Assembly (NCBI RefSeq): GCF_014083945.1
Contig: NZ_CP046444.1
Span: forward strand, 2,790,001 to 2,854,000
Source of the DNA: Granulicella sp. 5B5
Lineage (GTDB): Bacteria; Acidobacteriota; Terriglobia; Terriglobales; Acidobacteriaceae
Direction: 5' to 3'
DNA length: 64,000 nucleotides
In this document: positions 1-8,568 of the stretch, in pieces
Layout: each line of letters opens with the position of its first letter
Position numbering within the stretch: position 1 is the stretch's first letter
Notes under the pieces: generated by a model
The model's database searches: none
Seen by the model: only the letters and a program-made list of their open reading frames with translations
What the model was told of the DNA's origin: nothing
Position numbers and translations under genes: made by a program

Positions 1-45
1 GATAGCCCCATTCCAAAACCCCAACCAGCACAGGAAAGCAACCGA

Positions 46-131
46 GGGATCAGACCTCCACAAGTCCGCCCTCAACCCGCCCGCTTTCAAGACCTTAAAT
101 CGAAAAGTATCCGGGGGGGAGGCCCCCTCCC
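46..131 (+). repeat. Intergenic repeat family E, copy 1
   Basis: The segment runs from a 'ctccacaagtccgccctcaa' block through a 'ttaaatcgaaaagtatccgg' block into a G-rich then C-rich run. The same order of blocks returns at about 51891-51967, again just downstream of the stop of a minus-strand gene. The two copies are diverged but clearly alignable. It looks like an intergenic repeat placed at 3' ends; no function is visible. Confidence 0.6.
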
Positions 132-143
132 TCAGCCCACGAA

Positions 144-173
144 AAAGCCCCGGCTCAACCGAACCGGGGCTTT
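144..173 (-). terminator. Intrinsic terminator of the TPR protein gene
   Basis: A perfect 10-bp stem (aaagccccgg / ccggggcttt) with a 10-base loop lies about 20 bases past the stop of the minus-strand TPR gene. Read on the minus strand the stem is followed by a T run, the classical Rho-independent layout. Confidence 0.85.
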
Positions 174-194
174 CGCTATCTCAAGCTATCGCTT

Positions 195-1376
195 CTACTT
201 CCGGCCTTTCCTGTACTTCGTATCGATCGTCTGGCCCAGGCTCGTCAGCACCTCGCGCACACCCGGCGCCTTCGGATCATCCGGCGCCAGCTCCAGGAAC
301 TTGTCGTACGCCTCCACGCATCCCGGAGGCGCCGTCAGCTTCTGCGTCTTCTGGTCGAAGGTCGACTTCGCGATCAGGATCTGGCCCTTGATCCAGTACG
401 GGTCCGGGCTGTTCGGGTCCGCCGCAATCGCCTTGTCCGCCGCCGCCAGAGCGCCATCGCTCTGCTGGCTGTTGAACAGCACCACGGCCTCGTTCTTGTA
501 GTACATCCCGGCCTTGGTCGGCTCTGCCTTCACCGCATTCTCAAACGCAGCCGCTGCGTCCGACACCTTGCCCGAGCGTGACAGCGCCGTGCCCATCTGG
601 TTGTACGCCGCGCCAATCTGCTCCGGGACCGGCTTCGCAGACTTGCTGTCCAGGTCGATCCCCTTCTGGTACGCCGTCACCGCATCGCCGTACGCCTTCA
701 GCACGTCGTCGTCGGACAGCGCCGGCTTGCCTGCCGCCTTGTCCGCCGCCGCCAGGTGGTCACCCTGCGCCAGCAGCGTATCGCCATAGGTCACCCACAG
801 AATGCTCTGGTCCGGCTTCGCGTCGGTGGCCTGCTTCATCGCGGTCACGTCCGTGCTCACGTCGCCCTTCGTATGCGCCGCCGCCGCCAGGTCCGCACGG
901 GTCTGCTTCAGCGTCGCATTCAGTTGCGCGATCACCTTGTTTGCGTCCACGGCCGCGGAGTTCTTCTTCTTGAACTCCTCAATCTTCTCGCGCTCTTCCG
1001 GGGTCAGCGCCTTCATGTACTCTTCGCGAGTCATGTCGAAGTCCAGCGTCTTGTCGTCGCCCGCCTTCAGCGTCACCGTCTGGTAGTCGGCCGCAACGCT
1101 GCCCTTGAACACCTGCACCAGGTAGTCGCCCGGCGCAATCCCCGTGCCCTTGTAGTTGCCGTTCGCATCCGTATCGAACGAGTACGGATACTTCCGGTCT
1201 TTGGCAGCGGCCGTCTTGTCTGTGGTGAACTTCACCTGCGCGCCGGCCATCGCAGCCCCGGCGGGGTCGTTCACATGGCCATGTACGCTGGCCGGTGCCG
1301 GCGCTTGCGCCTTCACCGGTGCCGTAAACACGACCGCCAGCATAGCGACCGCAGCAATCATTGTGCGCTTCAACAT
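195..1376 (-). CDS. Secreted carboxypeptidase-regulatory-like / TPR repeat protein
   Basis: This 393-residue protein starts with a signal peptide (MLKRTMIAAVAMLAVVF, likely cleavage after about residue 24). Residues ~30-115 form a carboxypeptidase-regulatory-like beta-sandwich of the kind also found at the N-terminus of acidobacterial TonB receptors. A charged helical linker rich in E and K follows, and residues ~195-380 carry tetratricopeptide-type helical repeats. The start has an AAAGGA ribosome site. It is the last gene of the minus-strand envelope block and is closed by a good terminator. A periplasmic scaffold role is inferred; the substrate or partner is unknown. Confidence 0.85.
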   Translation of the reverse strand: MLKRTMIAAVAMLAVVFTAPVKAQAPAPASVHGHVNDPAGAAMAGAQVKFTTDKTAAAKDRKYPYSFDTDANGNYKGTGIAPGDYLVQVFKGSVAADYQTVTLKAGDDKTLDFDMTREEYMKALTPEEREKIEEFKKKNSAAVDANKVIAQLNATLKQTRADLAAAAHTKGDVSTDVTAMKQATDAKPDQSILWVTYGDTLLAQGDHLAAADKAAGKPALSDDDVLKAYGDAVTAYQKGIDLDSKSAKPVPEQIGAAYNQMGTALSRSGKVSDAAAAFENAVKAEPTKAGMYYKNEAVVLFNSQQSDGALAAADKAIAADPNSPDPYWIKGQILIAKSTFDQKTQKLTAPPGCVEAYDKFLELAPDDPKAPGVREVLTSLGQTIDTKYRKGRK

Positions 1377-1508
1377 CGTCTTTGTCCTTTCGAGGGGGTT
1401 CCTCGCCTCAGCAACGTCAAACTTACATGGATTCCACTGCCTGTTTCAACTCTGTGCCGCGCCGCTGTTGCGAGCTGTTCCGCAATCTGGCGGTCAAGCG
1501 GTCCAATC

Positions 1509-1790
1509 TCACGCTTCCGTCTTGCCCGCGTCTTCCGCGGGCTCTTCATAGTCCTCGGCTGACTGCAACACCTCGCGTGCAGCCGCCTCGTCCTCCGTGC
1601 GCACCTGCAACTCGGCGGCAAAGGCCACCGGAACCATGCTGTTCGCTGTCTCGCCACGCAGATACACCTCAATCCCTGCGGCCTCCAGCGCACTCCGTGC
1701 CACGCTTGCTTCCATCGGTTCAGGAAACGTAGCCACCGTTACAAACTCGCCCTCGTGCTCTTTCATGCTCTGCCCCTCGGTATGGCTCAT
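1509..1790 (-). CDS. DUF2007 family small protein
   Basis: A 93-residue soluble protein with the pattern of DUF2007 (putative signal-transducing family): 'VATFPEPMEASVARSALEAA' followed by a short basic/hydrophobic strand and an 'EDEAAAREVL' helix. DUF2007 proteins resemble small ferredoxin-fold regulatory domains. The C-terminal ~20 residues are acidic and low-complexity. The start is uncertain: ATG at 1790 has a moderate ribosome site, while ATG at 1766 (MKEHEGE) has a better GAGGGG box. No specific partner can be deduced from its place between DUF3108 and the TPR gene. Confidence 0.75.
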   Translation of the reverse strand: MSHTEGQSMKEHEGEFVTVATFPEPMEASVARSALEAAGIEVYLRGETANSMVPVAFAAELQVRTEDEAAAREVLQSAEDYEEPAEDAGKTEA

Positions 1791-1817
1791 GCTGCCTCGC
1801 TTCCGTCCGTCGTGCCT

Positions 1818-2633
1818 TTACTTGAACTCCACCGACTGCAGGTGGAACGTGATCGTGCCCCAGAACAGCTTCGCTTGCATCTGCACGGGCAGATGGCGCG
1901 CATCGTCTGTGTACCACACCCAGATTGCGCCTCGGTTCTTCACGATGCCCTCATCCGCCGTCGCTTGTACTTTGATGGTCGCAAACGTCCCTGCGGGTGT
2001 CTTGATCTCTTCCCGGTCTTCAGCCTTCATGCCCACCGTCACTGTGCGCATCGAGTCCGCCAGCGGAAAATACATCGTCTGCCCCACCGCCATCGGCTGC
2101 GACTGCGTATAGAAGATCGCCGCCAGCGAGTCCGTCACGCATGCCGGAATGTTCGCCTCCTTGCGCGTCGCCGTACCCTTCACCAGGTTCCGCTCATACT
2201 GCGTCTGCTTGCCATGCTCGTAGTCGAACGAGAGGTCGCTGGCAATCTTCCGCCGCCCCTCCTGCAGCTGCTTGTTGAATCCCGTCGAGCAGCCCGTCTT
2301 CGTATCCATGCCCGACTGAAACCGGTCCACCACCGGGAACAGCATATTCACTGCGCCCACCGTGTCCGCCGTCGCCGAGATCTTCAGCGTCCCCGGCACC
2401 GTCTGTTCCAGATGGAAAACCGCCAGCCCAGCCTGAAACACCCGCCAGTCCACCGTATACGTCAGCGTCTCATGCTGCGGATACTCAAACCCTGCCGTCG
2501 GCGGTTGCAGTACCGGGATCGGCCTGGCTGGCTCCGCCGGGTGCTTCGGCGCCAGCGGATTGCTCAGAAACTGGGCCTGCGCGCCAGCCGCAAACACCCA
2601 ACCTATCGCCGCCACAACGAAGGCCGCTCTCAT
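1818..2633 (-). CDS. DUF3108 domain secreted protein
   Basis: A 271-residue protein with a signal peptide (MRAAFVVAAIGWVFAAGAQA). The body matches the DUF3108 pattern: 'ETLTYTVDWRVFQAGLAVFH' at the beginning, a GxKTxV-like middle ('EDREEIKTPAGTFATIKVQA') and a final strand with an aromatic 'KLFWGTITFHLQSVEFK'. DUF3108 proteins are predicted periplasmic beta-rich proteins related in fold to lipoprotein carriers; the function is not established. The ATG at 2633 is preferred to the TTG at 2654 because it puts the signal peptide at the very N-terminus and has a GGGA box upstream. Confidence 0.82.
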   Translation of the reverse strand: MRAAFVVAAIGWVFAAGAQAQFLSNPLAPKHPAEPARPIPVLQPPTAGFEYPQHETLTYTVDWRVFQAGLAVFHLEQTVPGTLKISATADTVGAVNMLFPVVDRFQSGMDTKTGCSTGFNKQLQEGRRKIASDLSFDYEHGKQTQYERNLVKGTATRKEANIPACVTDSLAAIFYTQSQPMAVGQTMYFPLADSMRTVTVGMKAEDREEIKTPAGTFATIKVQATADEGIVKNRGAIWVWYTDDARHLPVQMQAKLFWGTITFHLQSVEFK

Positions 2634-2793
2634 CGTCCCGATCCCAGCCTTCAAATCGACATCTCCCAGGGGGCGCTGGCAGGGCCGGCTGGCCGCTGCT
2701 CTAAAGTTTTGGACGTATCAACTCGCGGCTTTGCTTCCGGCCCTCTAGTCGAAACGCGACACAAATACCATAACTGCTTTTGAATCAGATTTT

Positions 2794-3402
2794 TCAGCGA
2801 TGCGCTGCCAGCAGCATTCGCAGCATCAGGGCCACGTAGATCGCCGCAGCTCCCATGCTGGCATTGTACTCGCGATGGTGCTGGTACCGCTCCGCCGAGA
2901 ACCGCCCGCCGCCCTCCACATCCGCAAACCGTGCCGGCGTCAGCCTCGGCAGCAACCTCGGCACCTTCGCCGCATACGCATCGAAGCCCGGAAACGCCCC
3001 GCGCAGAAACGCCTCCTCTGACAAGATCGTCGGCACATAGATCGCCAGGAACATCACCACCAGCACCGCCCCCAGCCACCACCGAGCCTCGCTGATCGAC
3101 CCCGCAGCCACCGCAAACCCAAACGCAATCCCCATCGACCCCAGGTACAGCGGGTTCCGCGTATAGGCATAAGGCCCCGTCCGGGTCAGCTCGGCATTCT
3201 TCTTCACATAACCCGCTGCGTATCCTCGCAGCCACAACCCCGCCAGAACCAGTGGCAGGCTCCACGCCAGCGTCGGCCACGTCGGCCGCGCAAACACCAG
3301 AAACACCGCCGCCACCACAAACCCCAGTGGAACCCGTATCCGCCGTGCGATCTTCTGCCAGCGGCTCTTGCCTGTCTGTGACGATGCCGAACCGGAACCC
3401 AT
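2794..3402 (-). CDS. Isoprenylcysteine carboxyl methyltransferase-like membrane protein
   Basis: A 202-residue membrane protein with about four hydrophobic segments and the ICMT/phospholipid methyltransferase signature 'GPYAYTRNPLYLGSMGIAFG', which in the family forms the S-adenosylmethionine site near the membrane. A C-terminal 'FDAYAAKVPRLLPRL' follows, as in bacterial homologues. Bacterial members methylate small or lipid substrates of unknown identity. It lies 29 bases after the glycosyltransferase gene and is probably co-transcribed with the LPS genes. Confidence 0.85.
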   Translation of the reverse strand: MGSGSASSQTGKSRWQKIARRIRVPLGFVVAAVFLVFARPTWPTLAWSLPLVLAGLWLRGYAAGYVKKNAELTRTGPYAYTRNPLYLGSMGIAFGFAVAAGSISEARWWLGAVLVVMFLAIYVPTILSEEAFLRGAFPGFDAYAAKVPRLLPRLTPARFADVEGGGRFSAERYQHHREYNASMGAAAIYVALMLRMLLAAHR

Positions 3403-3431
3403 TCGGCTATTCTCTCAAACTCCTGGCCGCT

Positions 3432-4436
3432 TTACGCTTCCAGCCCCGCCACGGCTGCCGCCACCTGCTCGACCGTCACCTTCGCCAGCCCCGGATCGAC
3501 CTCGCCGGTCCGCCTATACGTGTTCTGCGAGCTCGCATCGCGCAGCACCGCCTTCGGCCCCGGCCCCCACGGCCCATTGCGCAGCGGGTTCGTCGGCCCA
3601 AACAACGCCACCACCGGCACGCCCAGCATCGCCGCCAAATGCATCGGTCCGGAGTCGCCACCCACCAGCAGCTTCGCCCGCCGCACCAGTGCGATCAGCC
3701 CAGCCACGTTGCAGACCACCGGCTCCGCCGCGCCATCACTGGCAGCAACGACGGCCTCGGCCAACTCATCGTCCTTGTTCGGCTTGTTCACCACGCAGCG
3801 ATACCCCATCGCGCGCAGCCGCTGCGCCAGTTCACCGAACCGCTCCACCGGCCACTGCTTGGTCACCCATCCAGCCCGAGGCGTCAGCACACACACGCTG
3901 CTGTTGCCTATTAGCTCCTCGGCCCAGTGTTCTGCCCACTCCGTCCGCGGAATCTCCGCCGCCACCGGCTCCAGCTGAACACTGCTCACTGCTCCCAGCA
4001 GAGCGGCGCCCTGCTGCACCACATGCTCGCCCTGCCGCAGAAAGCTCTGCCCATACAGCGTCCCGGCCAACCCCTCTCTAGGATCTTCATACCCCGCCAG
4101 CGTCCCGCCGCCCGCCAGCCGGCCAATAGCCGCGGCACGCAGCGTCCCCTGCATATCCACCACCATGTCATAGTGTCCGCGTAGCTTGCGAAACTCAAGA
4201 AACGACCGCACCGTCTCCCGCGACAGCGGCGCGCTCTTCCAGGCCCTCACCGGCACCGTAAACGACACCCGAACCACCGGCCCCGGAATCTCCGCTGTCA
4301 GCAACGGCTGCCAGCGCTCATCCACCACCCAGTCGATCTCCCAGTCCGGTCGCACTCTTCGCAGTGCCGCGGCCGCTGGCAGTGCATGCAGCACGTCTCC
4401 CATCGCCCCGACGCGAACAATCAACAACCGTGCCAT
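3432..4436 (-). CDS. waaC: Glycosyltransferase family 9 (heptosyltransferase I-like)
   Basis: 334 residues, the usual length for ADP-heptose:LPS heptosyltransferases. The N-terminus 'LLIVRVGAMGDVLHALPAA' is the GT9 acceptor-side motif, and 'GGDSGPMHLAAMLGVPVVAL' followed by 'FGPTNP' is the donor-binding motif. It would add the first sugar to the Kdo region of lipopolysaccharide on the inner face of the inner membrane. It lies 37 bases after lpxK and two genes after waaA, which strongly supports the LPS-core role. The exact donor (heptose or another sugar) is not settled by sequence, so the symbol is tentative. Confidence 0.85.
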   Translation of the reverse strand: MARLLIVRVGAMGDVLHALPAAAALRRVRPDWEIDWVVDERWQPLLTAEIPGPVVRVSFTVPVRAWKSAPLSRETVRSFLEFRKLRGHYDMVVDMQGTLRAAAIGRLAGGGTLAGYEDPREGLAGTLYGQSFLRQGEHVVQQGAALLGAVSSVQLEPVAAEIPRTEWAEHWAEELIGNSSVCVLTPRAGWVTKQWPVERFGELAQRLRAMGYRCVVNKPNKDDELAEAVVAASDGAAEPVVCNVAGLIALVRRAKLLVGGDSGPMHLAAMLGVPVVALFGPTNPLRNGPWGPGPKAVLRDASSQNTYRRTGEVDPGLAKVTVEQVAAAVAGLEA

Positions 4437-4473
4437 ATCCCTACACTATCTCTCTACTGTCTACTCGTCTGCC

Positions 4474-5484
4474 CTACGTGATACGCGCCTCCACCGCCCG
4501 CATCACCTCATACGTGTTCACAAACTCAACTTCCAGCGTCACCACCATCACCGGTCCTACTGTCTCCAGCCGTGCTCGCATCTCGGCGGTCAGCTTTACG
4601 GCGTCCTTGTCGGTAGTCGCAAACCCCGTCGCACGCTCCTCATCTGCCTGCTTCAGCAGTATGTCGATGTCTCCCATCGTATAGAGATGGTGGTCGTCGA
4701 ACGCAAGCGTTTTCACCACCCCGCAGCCTTCATTCAGCAGCATTGTCTGGAAGCTCTCCGGCCTCGCGATCCCGCAGAATGCCAGCGGCCGCAGCCCCGC
4801 CCCCAGCGTCTTCTTCGGAGCAGGGAACACCAGCTTCCGCCGCACCGTCCACACCGGGGTCCCAGTTCTCACCAGCTCCCAGGCCGACTTGCCGGCCACC
4901 TCAAACTCGTCCTCGCGCACAATCACCGCGTCCGCCCGCGACAGCGCCTCCAGCCCCTCGCGCAGGTTCCCAGCCGGCAGCATCGAGTCCTGCAGGTCTT
5001 CGCTCGTCACCAGCACCAGGTCCAGCGTCCGCGCCAGCTGCCTGTGCTGAAACCCGTCATCCAGCAGCAGCAGCCCATGCCACGCCAGGTCGGCGGAGTC
5101 CTGCGCCCGCTGCCCGCACTCATACCGGTTGCTGCCCACCCACACCGGCACCTGCGCCTCGCGAGCGATCACCACCGGCTCATCGCCATAGCGTTCGGCA
5201 GCGTCGATGGCATTCAGGTCCACCCGCTCCATATCCGACCCCTTGCGCCGATATCCGCGCGAGAGCACATTCACCTCCCACCCCCGGTCCTTCAGCAGCT
5301 TCGCCAGTGCAATCACCACCGGCGTCTTGCCCGAGCCCCCAGCCGAGATCGCCCCCACACTCACCACCGGCCACCGCAGCCGCCGCGTGCTCAGCAGCCC
5401 CACGCGCCGCATCCACGACTTCATCGAGATCACCGCAACGTAGATCGGTACGAATGGCCAGGCCCAGGGTCTGCGTGCGCTCAC
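4474..5484 (-). CDS. lpxK: Tetraacyldisaccharide 4'-kinase
   Basis: A 336-residue LpxK, which phosphorylates the 4' position of the lipid A disaccharide at the inner membrane. A hydrophobic N-terminal segment (about 8-20) precedes the P-loop 'AGGSGKTPVV' (about 48-57). The family blocks 'LSRGYRRKG', 'GDEPVVIA', 'LLDDGFQHRQLARTLDLVLV' and 'AFCGIARPESF' are all present. The start lies only 3 bases after the waaA stop, so the two are surely co-transcribed and probably translationally coupled. Together with waaA and the GT9 gene it makes a lipid A/inner-core module. Confidence 0.95.
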   Translation of the reverse strand: MSARRPWAWPFVPIYVAVISMKSWMRRVGLLSTRRLRWPVVSVGAISAGGSGKTPVVIALAKLLKDRGWEVNVLSRGYRRKGSDMERVDLNAIDAAERYGDEPVVIAREAQVPVWVGSNRYECGQRAQDSADLAWHGLLLLDDGFQHRQLARTLDLVLVTSEDLQDSMLPAGNLREGLEALSRADAVIVREDEFEVAGKSAWELVRTGTPVWTVRRKLVFPAPKKTLGAGLRPLAFCGIARPESFQTMLLNEGCGVVKTLAFDDHHLYTMGDIDILLKQADEERATGFATTDKDAVKLTAEMRARLETVGPVMVVTLEVEFVNTYEVMRAVEARIT

Positions 5485-5487
5485 TGC

Positions 5488-6972
5488 TTACTCTCCTCGT
5501 ACCCTGCCTTTTACACACATAGCCATCAGCGCAGCCACCGTCCTGCCCGTGGCCCCCTGCTGCGCCTCAAACACCCTACGCCCCCGCTCACCGATCGCCT
5601 CTGCCAGCGCCCGGTCCCGGAGCAGTTCGTTGAGGGTATTCCTTAGCTCTACTGTATCGGACACAATCCTGATTCCATCAGCCGCCTGCATCGCCGCCAC
5701 AATACTACGAAAATTCTGAAAATGAGGCCCCATCACCACCGGCACCCCAAACTGTGCCGGCTCCAGCGGATTATGCCCTCCGCGATCCACCAGACTTCCT
5801 CCCACAAACGCCACATCCGCCACCCCATACACAGCCGCAAGGTCCCCAATCGTATCTAGAACAATCACCTCAACCAGTTCCGACATATCCGACACACTGG
5901 GTGCCCCATTCATGACGGCTTCATCGTCATAAGTGGGGTGGAACGATGATTGCGTCCCGGCGCTGGAACCCGGCACGCTCAGGTACCCCGAGGCTTCAGC
6001 CTCGGGTCTCATAGCCTCGCTGGAAAAGGGGGCTTTAGCCCCCGAGGTATGCGTTTCACCACCTTGAAGTATCCATGAGCTCACCCGTTGCAAGGTGAAT
6101 TCCATCGCTATCGCCTCTACCTCGCCAAATCGCTCTGGATGGCGCGGCGCAATCACCAACAGAGCATCCATCTCGCACCGCAGCGAACCCTCCCACGCTT
6201 GAATAACGATCTCTTCCTCGCTGAGGGTGGACTCCTTCGTGCGATCTAAAGTGCTGCCAGCTACGACAACAGGCCGCCCTGCCGCAGCTTCCTTGATCAG
6301 CGCCGCAACCCGGCTCTCCCTCGCCGCCCGCACATCAAACTTCAAATTCCCGCTGACCACCACACTCCCCGGCGTCACCCCCATCGCCACCAGCCGCCGC
6401 GCATCCTCCTCACTCTGCGCCAGCCACAACGACACCCCCCGCAGCGCCCGCCCCCAAACCTTCCGCACCCGCATCCCGCGAGCAAACGACCGGTCGCTCA
6501 CCCGGGCATTCACCACAGCAACCGGCACACCAGACTTCCGGCACTCATGCAGCATCCGAGGCCAAAGCTCGCTCTCCATCAGCACCAGCATGGCGGGCTC
6601 TAGCGCCTTGAGATACGCCCGCACCGCCCACGCAAAGTCCAGCGGATAATAAAACACCCGCGCAGCCCCAAACCGCACCCGCGCCAGCGCCTGCCCCGTC
6701 CGAGTCGTCGTAGAAACCACCACGACCCACCCGTCACCCAGCGCCGCCTCCAACTCCGCCACCAGTCGAGTCGCCGCCAGCACCTCACCCACACTCACCG
6801 CATGGACCCAAACCACCTGCCGTCCGCGCACTGCCTCTCGCAACAAAACAGGCACGCGCCCCAGCCGCTGCCCCAGCCCCTCGCGATACCGCTCCGTCGT
6901 CACCATCCGCAGCAGCCACCACGGCGAAGCGATCACCAGCCCCACCAGCAGCACCGCGCTATAAAGCAACAT
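5488..6972 (-). CDS. waaA: 3-deoxy-D-manno-octulosonic acid (Kdo) transferase
   Basis: WaaA transfers Kdo from CMP-Kdo to lipid A. Visible family marks are the N-terminal membrane segment, 'VWVHAVSVGEV', 'LVLMESELWPRM', 'GSTLDRTKE' and the C-terminal donor-site block 'GGHNPLEPAQFGVPVVMGPH'. The protein is 494 residues, some 60-70 longer than usual (about 420-430). The surplus lies at about residues 299-361 and is encoded by palindromic repeats (families C and B) inserted in frame between two conserved blocks. ATG at 6972 is chosen; TTG at 6978 is better spaced from the AGAGG box and is possible. It heads the envelope operon. Confidence 0.93.
   Translation of the reverse strand: MLLYSAVLLVGLVIASPWWLLRMVTTERYREGLGQRLGRVPVLLREAVRGRQVVWVHAVSVGEVLAATRLVAELEAALGDGWVVVVSTTTRTGQALARVRFGAARVFYYPLDFAWAVRAYLKALEPAMLVLMESELWPRMLHECRKSGVPVAVVNARVSDRSFARGMRVRKVWGRALRGVSLWLAQSEEDARRLVAMGVTPGSVVVSGNLKFDVRAARESRVAALIKEAAAGRPVVVAGSTLDRTKESTLSEEEIVIQAWEGSLRCEMDALLVIAPRHPERFGEVEAIAMEFTLQRVSSWILQGGETHTSGAKAPFSSEAMRPEAEASGYLSVPGSSAGTQSSFHPTYDDEAVMNGAPSVSDMSELVEVIVLDTIGDLAAVYGVADVAFVGGSLVDRGGHNPLEPAQFGVPVVMGPHFQNFRSIVAAMQAADGIRIVSDTVELRNTLNELLRDRALAEAIGERGRRVFEAQQGATGRTVAALMAMCVKGRVRGE
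5902..5948 (-). repeat. Family B palindromic repeat inside waaA
   Basis: The block 'ggtgccccattcatgacg' + loop + 'cgtcataagtggggtgg' forms a stem with the same architecture as copies at 46041-46092 (inside glmS), 57781-57820 and 59674-59717. It keeps the waaA frame open and encodes surplus residues. The flanks TGCCCCAT and GTGGG are the conserved ends of the family. Confidence 0.7.
5975..6052. repeat. Family C paired hairpins inside waaA
   Basis: Two short hairpins lie close together: 'ccgaggcttcagcctcgg' and 'gggggctttagccccc'. The same pair (GGGCTTCAGCCC then GGGGCTTTAGCCCC) occurs just upstream of the next gene at 7001-7062. Such twin hairpins are REP-like elements; here one pair is translated in frame as part of waaA. 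Confidence 0.7.
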
Positions 6973-7000
6973 CGCCAAACAAGCACCTCTTCGCTTTGAA

Positions 7001-7062
7001 GGGGACGGGCTTCAGCCCGTCCATCAGCCACTCCAAAGATTGCGGGGGCTTTAGCCCCGGAG
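7001..7062. repeat. Family C paired hairpins, intergenic copy
   Basis: 'gacgggcttcagcccgtc' and 'gggggctttagccccgg' lie about 20 bases apart in the 108-base gap between the divergent waaA and the secreted protein gene. The pair matches the copy within waaA about 1 kb away. Confidence 0.75.
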
Positions 7063-7080
7063 GGACCTCCTCAGAGGATA

Positions 7081-7740
7081 ATGGAAACCATGCGTCACCC
7101 CGCCGCTTATCTCCTGCTTGCCATCTTCCTCCCTCTCGCTGCCCACGCCGAAAAAGCCCGTCACCCTGCCCCCCCGCAGCCTGCCGAAACCTACCCCATG
7201 CACCAGACGAACGACCACGTCACCATCGCCGCCGAGCCCGGCGACACCAAAGAGACCCGCCCCAACACCCGCCTCGACTACTACTCCCACGACATGCTCC
7301 CCATCCGCGTCATCGTCACCAACGACTCCAACAACCCCCTCACCCTCGACGACGCCCGCATCCACTTCATCTCCGCCGCCAACGACAACATCCCCGCCGC
7401 CACCCTCGACGACCTCCAACGCCGCATGTTCACCCTCAAGTCCGCCACCGGCAAAAAGATCCCTCTGCCGCTCGGCATCCCGATCCCCATCACCACCGGC
7501 AAACAGAACGTCGACAAAAAAATCACTCAGGACGACGACGACTTCGGCTTCCAGACCACCACCGTCCAGCCCCACACCACCGTCGCGGGCTACCTCTACT
7601 ACGACATCCAGGGCCTCGACCGGCCCGCCCTCGCCCACGCCACCCTCGAACTCCGCAAGGTCCGCTTCCAGGGCGGCGACTACCTCGAATCCTTCGAAAT
7701 CCCCCTCCACCCCACCGAACAACCCACCGCGACGAAGTAG
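7081..7740 (+). CDS. Hypothetical secreted protein
   Basis: A 219-residue protein with a signal peptide (MRHPAAYLLLAIFLPLAAHA, after an ATG pair at 7081 and 7090; AGAGG lies just upstream). The mature part is polar and proline-rich, with alternating strands ('LPIRVIVTNDSNNPLTLDD', 'GYLYYDIQGLDRPALAHATL') that suggest an immunoglobulin-like beta fold. I recognise no named family. It is transcribed away from waaA and is followed by a repeat-filled gap, so it is probably monocistronic. Function unknown. Confidence 0.75.
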   Translation: METMRHPAAYLLLAIFLPLAAHAEKARHPAPPQPAETYPMHQTNDHVTIAAEPGDTKETRPNTRLDYYSHDMLPIRVIVTNDSNNPLTLDDARIHFISAANDNIPAATLDDLQRRMFTLKSATGKKIPLPLGIPIPITTGKQNVDKKITQDDDDFGFQTTTVQPHTTVAGYLYYDIQGLDRPALAHATLELRKVRFQGGDYLESFEIPLHPTEQPTATK

Positions 7741-7801
7741 TTTTGCCTGTCATTCCCGCAGGGAATCTGCGTTTGTCGTTGTTGTTGCGTTTGCCTTTGC
7801 C

Positions 7802-7865
7802 GTTGCTTGTTTTCCTCTGCGTCCTCTGCGGGCTTCTACTTTGCGCCCTCTGCGTGAACGCTTTT
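7802..7865 (+). repeat. Family H intergenic repeat, copy 1
   Basis: About 64 bases ('ttttcctctgcgtcctctgc ...' ending in 'ctctgcgtgaacgctttt') nearly identical to 11344-11411; a shorter relative is at 8507-8533. It lies between two plus-strand genes in the 193-base gap at 7741-7933. A second short unit starting 'agcaagcgccgcaggcgcga' follows at about 7870-7902 and recurs at about 12706-12740. Confidence 0.65.
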
Positions 7866-7933
7866 GCCGCAGCAAGCGCCGCAGGCGCGAGCGTACCCTC
7901 AAAGCCACCCACCCACTACACTGTAAGCAGACG

Positions 7934-8470
7934 ATGACCACCATCCGCCCCGCCACGCCCGCCGACGTCCCCACCATCCTCCGCTTCATCCGCGACCTCG
8001 CCCTCTACGAGCGCGAACCCGATTCCGCCATCGCCACCGAAGCCGACCTCCTCCGCGACGGCTTCTGCCTCGCCCCCGACGGCATCACACCACTCTCATC
8101 ACCACGCCGCTTCGACTGCCTCATCGCCGAGCACAAGGATGACGTGGCTGAAGGCTCCGCCACCCCCGTCGGCTTCGCTCTCTACTTCGCCAGCTACAGC
8201 ACCTGGCTCGGCCACCACGGCCTCTACCTCGAAGACCTCTACGTCTCCCCCGAGCACCGCGGCTCCGGCCTCGGCCGAGCCCTGCTAGCCCGCGTCGCCG
8301 CCATCGCCCTCGAGCAGGGCTGCGGCCGTCTCGAGTGGTCCATCCTCGACTGGAACCAGCCCTCCATCGACTTCTACCACCGCATCGGCGCCGTCATGAA
8401 GTCCGAGTGGCTAGGCATGCGCATCACCGGCAACGCCCTCACCACCCTCGCCGCCTCCACTACCACCTAA
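7934..8470 (+). CDS. GNAT family N-acetyltransferase
   Basis: A 178-residue GCN5-related acetyltransferase. The N-terminal 'IRPATPADVPTILRFIRDLA' is motif-C-like, and the acetyl-CoA site is 'LEDLYVSPEHRGSGLGRALL' (Q/RxxGxG/A pattern) at about residues 97-116. 'WSILDWNQPSIDFYHRIGA' is the C-terminal motif B. The LEDLYV...WNQPSI pattern is that of the diamine acetyltransferase-like (SSAT/YhdJ-type) branch, so a small amine substrate is plausible but inferred. The start is the first ATG in frame with the conserved N-terminus; a longer open frame upstream is only repeat DNA. Confidence 0.88.
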   Translation: MTTIRPATPADVPTILRFIRDLALYEREPDSAIATEADLLRDGFCLAPDGITPLSSPRRFDCLIAEHKDDVAEGSATPVGFALYFASYSTWLGHHGLYLEDLYVSPEHRGSGLGRALLARVAAIALEQGCGRLEWSILDWNQPSIDFYHRIGAVMKSEWLGMRITGNALTTLAASTTT

Positions 8471-8506
8471 CCCGCCGCCACCATCGTGGCGCAACTCCTC
8501 GCTTTT

Positions 8507-8533
8507 CTTCGCGTCCTTTGCGTGAGCGCTTTT
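8507..8533 (+). repeat. Family H intergenic repeat, short copy
   Basis: 'cttcgcgtcctttgcgtgag' followed by 'cgctttt' is a shortened version of the repeat at 7802-7865 and 11344-11411. It fills the gap before trmFO. Confidence 0.5.
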
Positions 8534-8568
8534 GCTGTTGTCATTGCTCTTTCTACTGTTTACTCACT

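Noticed and set aside
4186-5646. 486-residue plus-strand frame across GT9/lpxK/waaA
   Set aside because: Low-complexity Arg/His/Pro peptide spanning three well-supported genes on the other strand.
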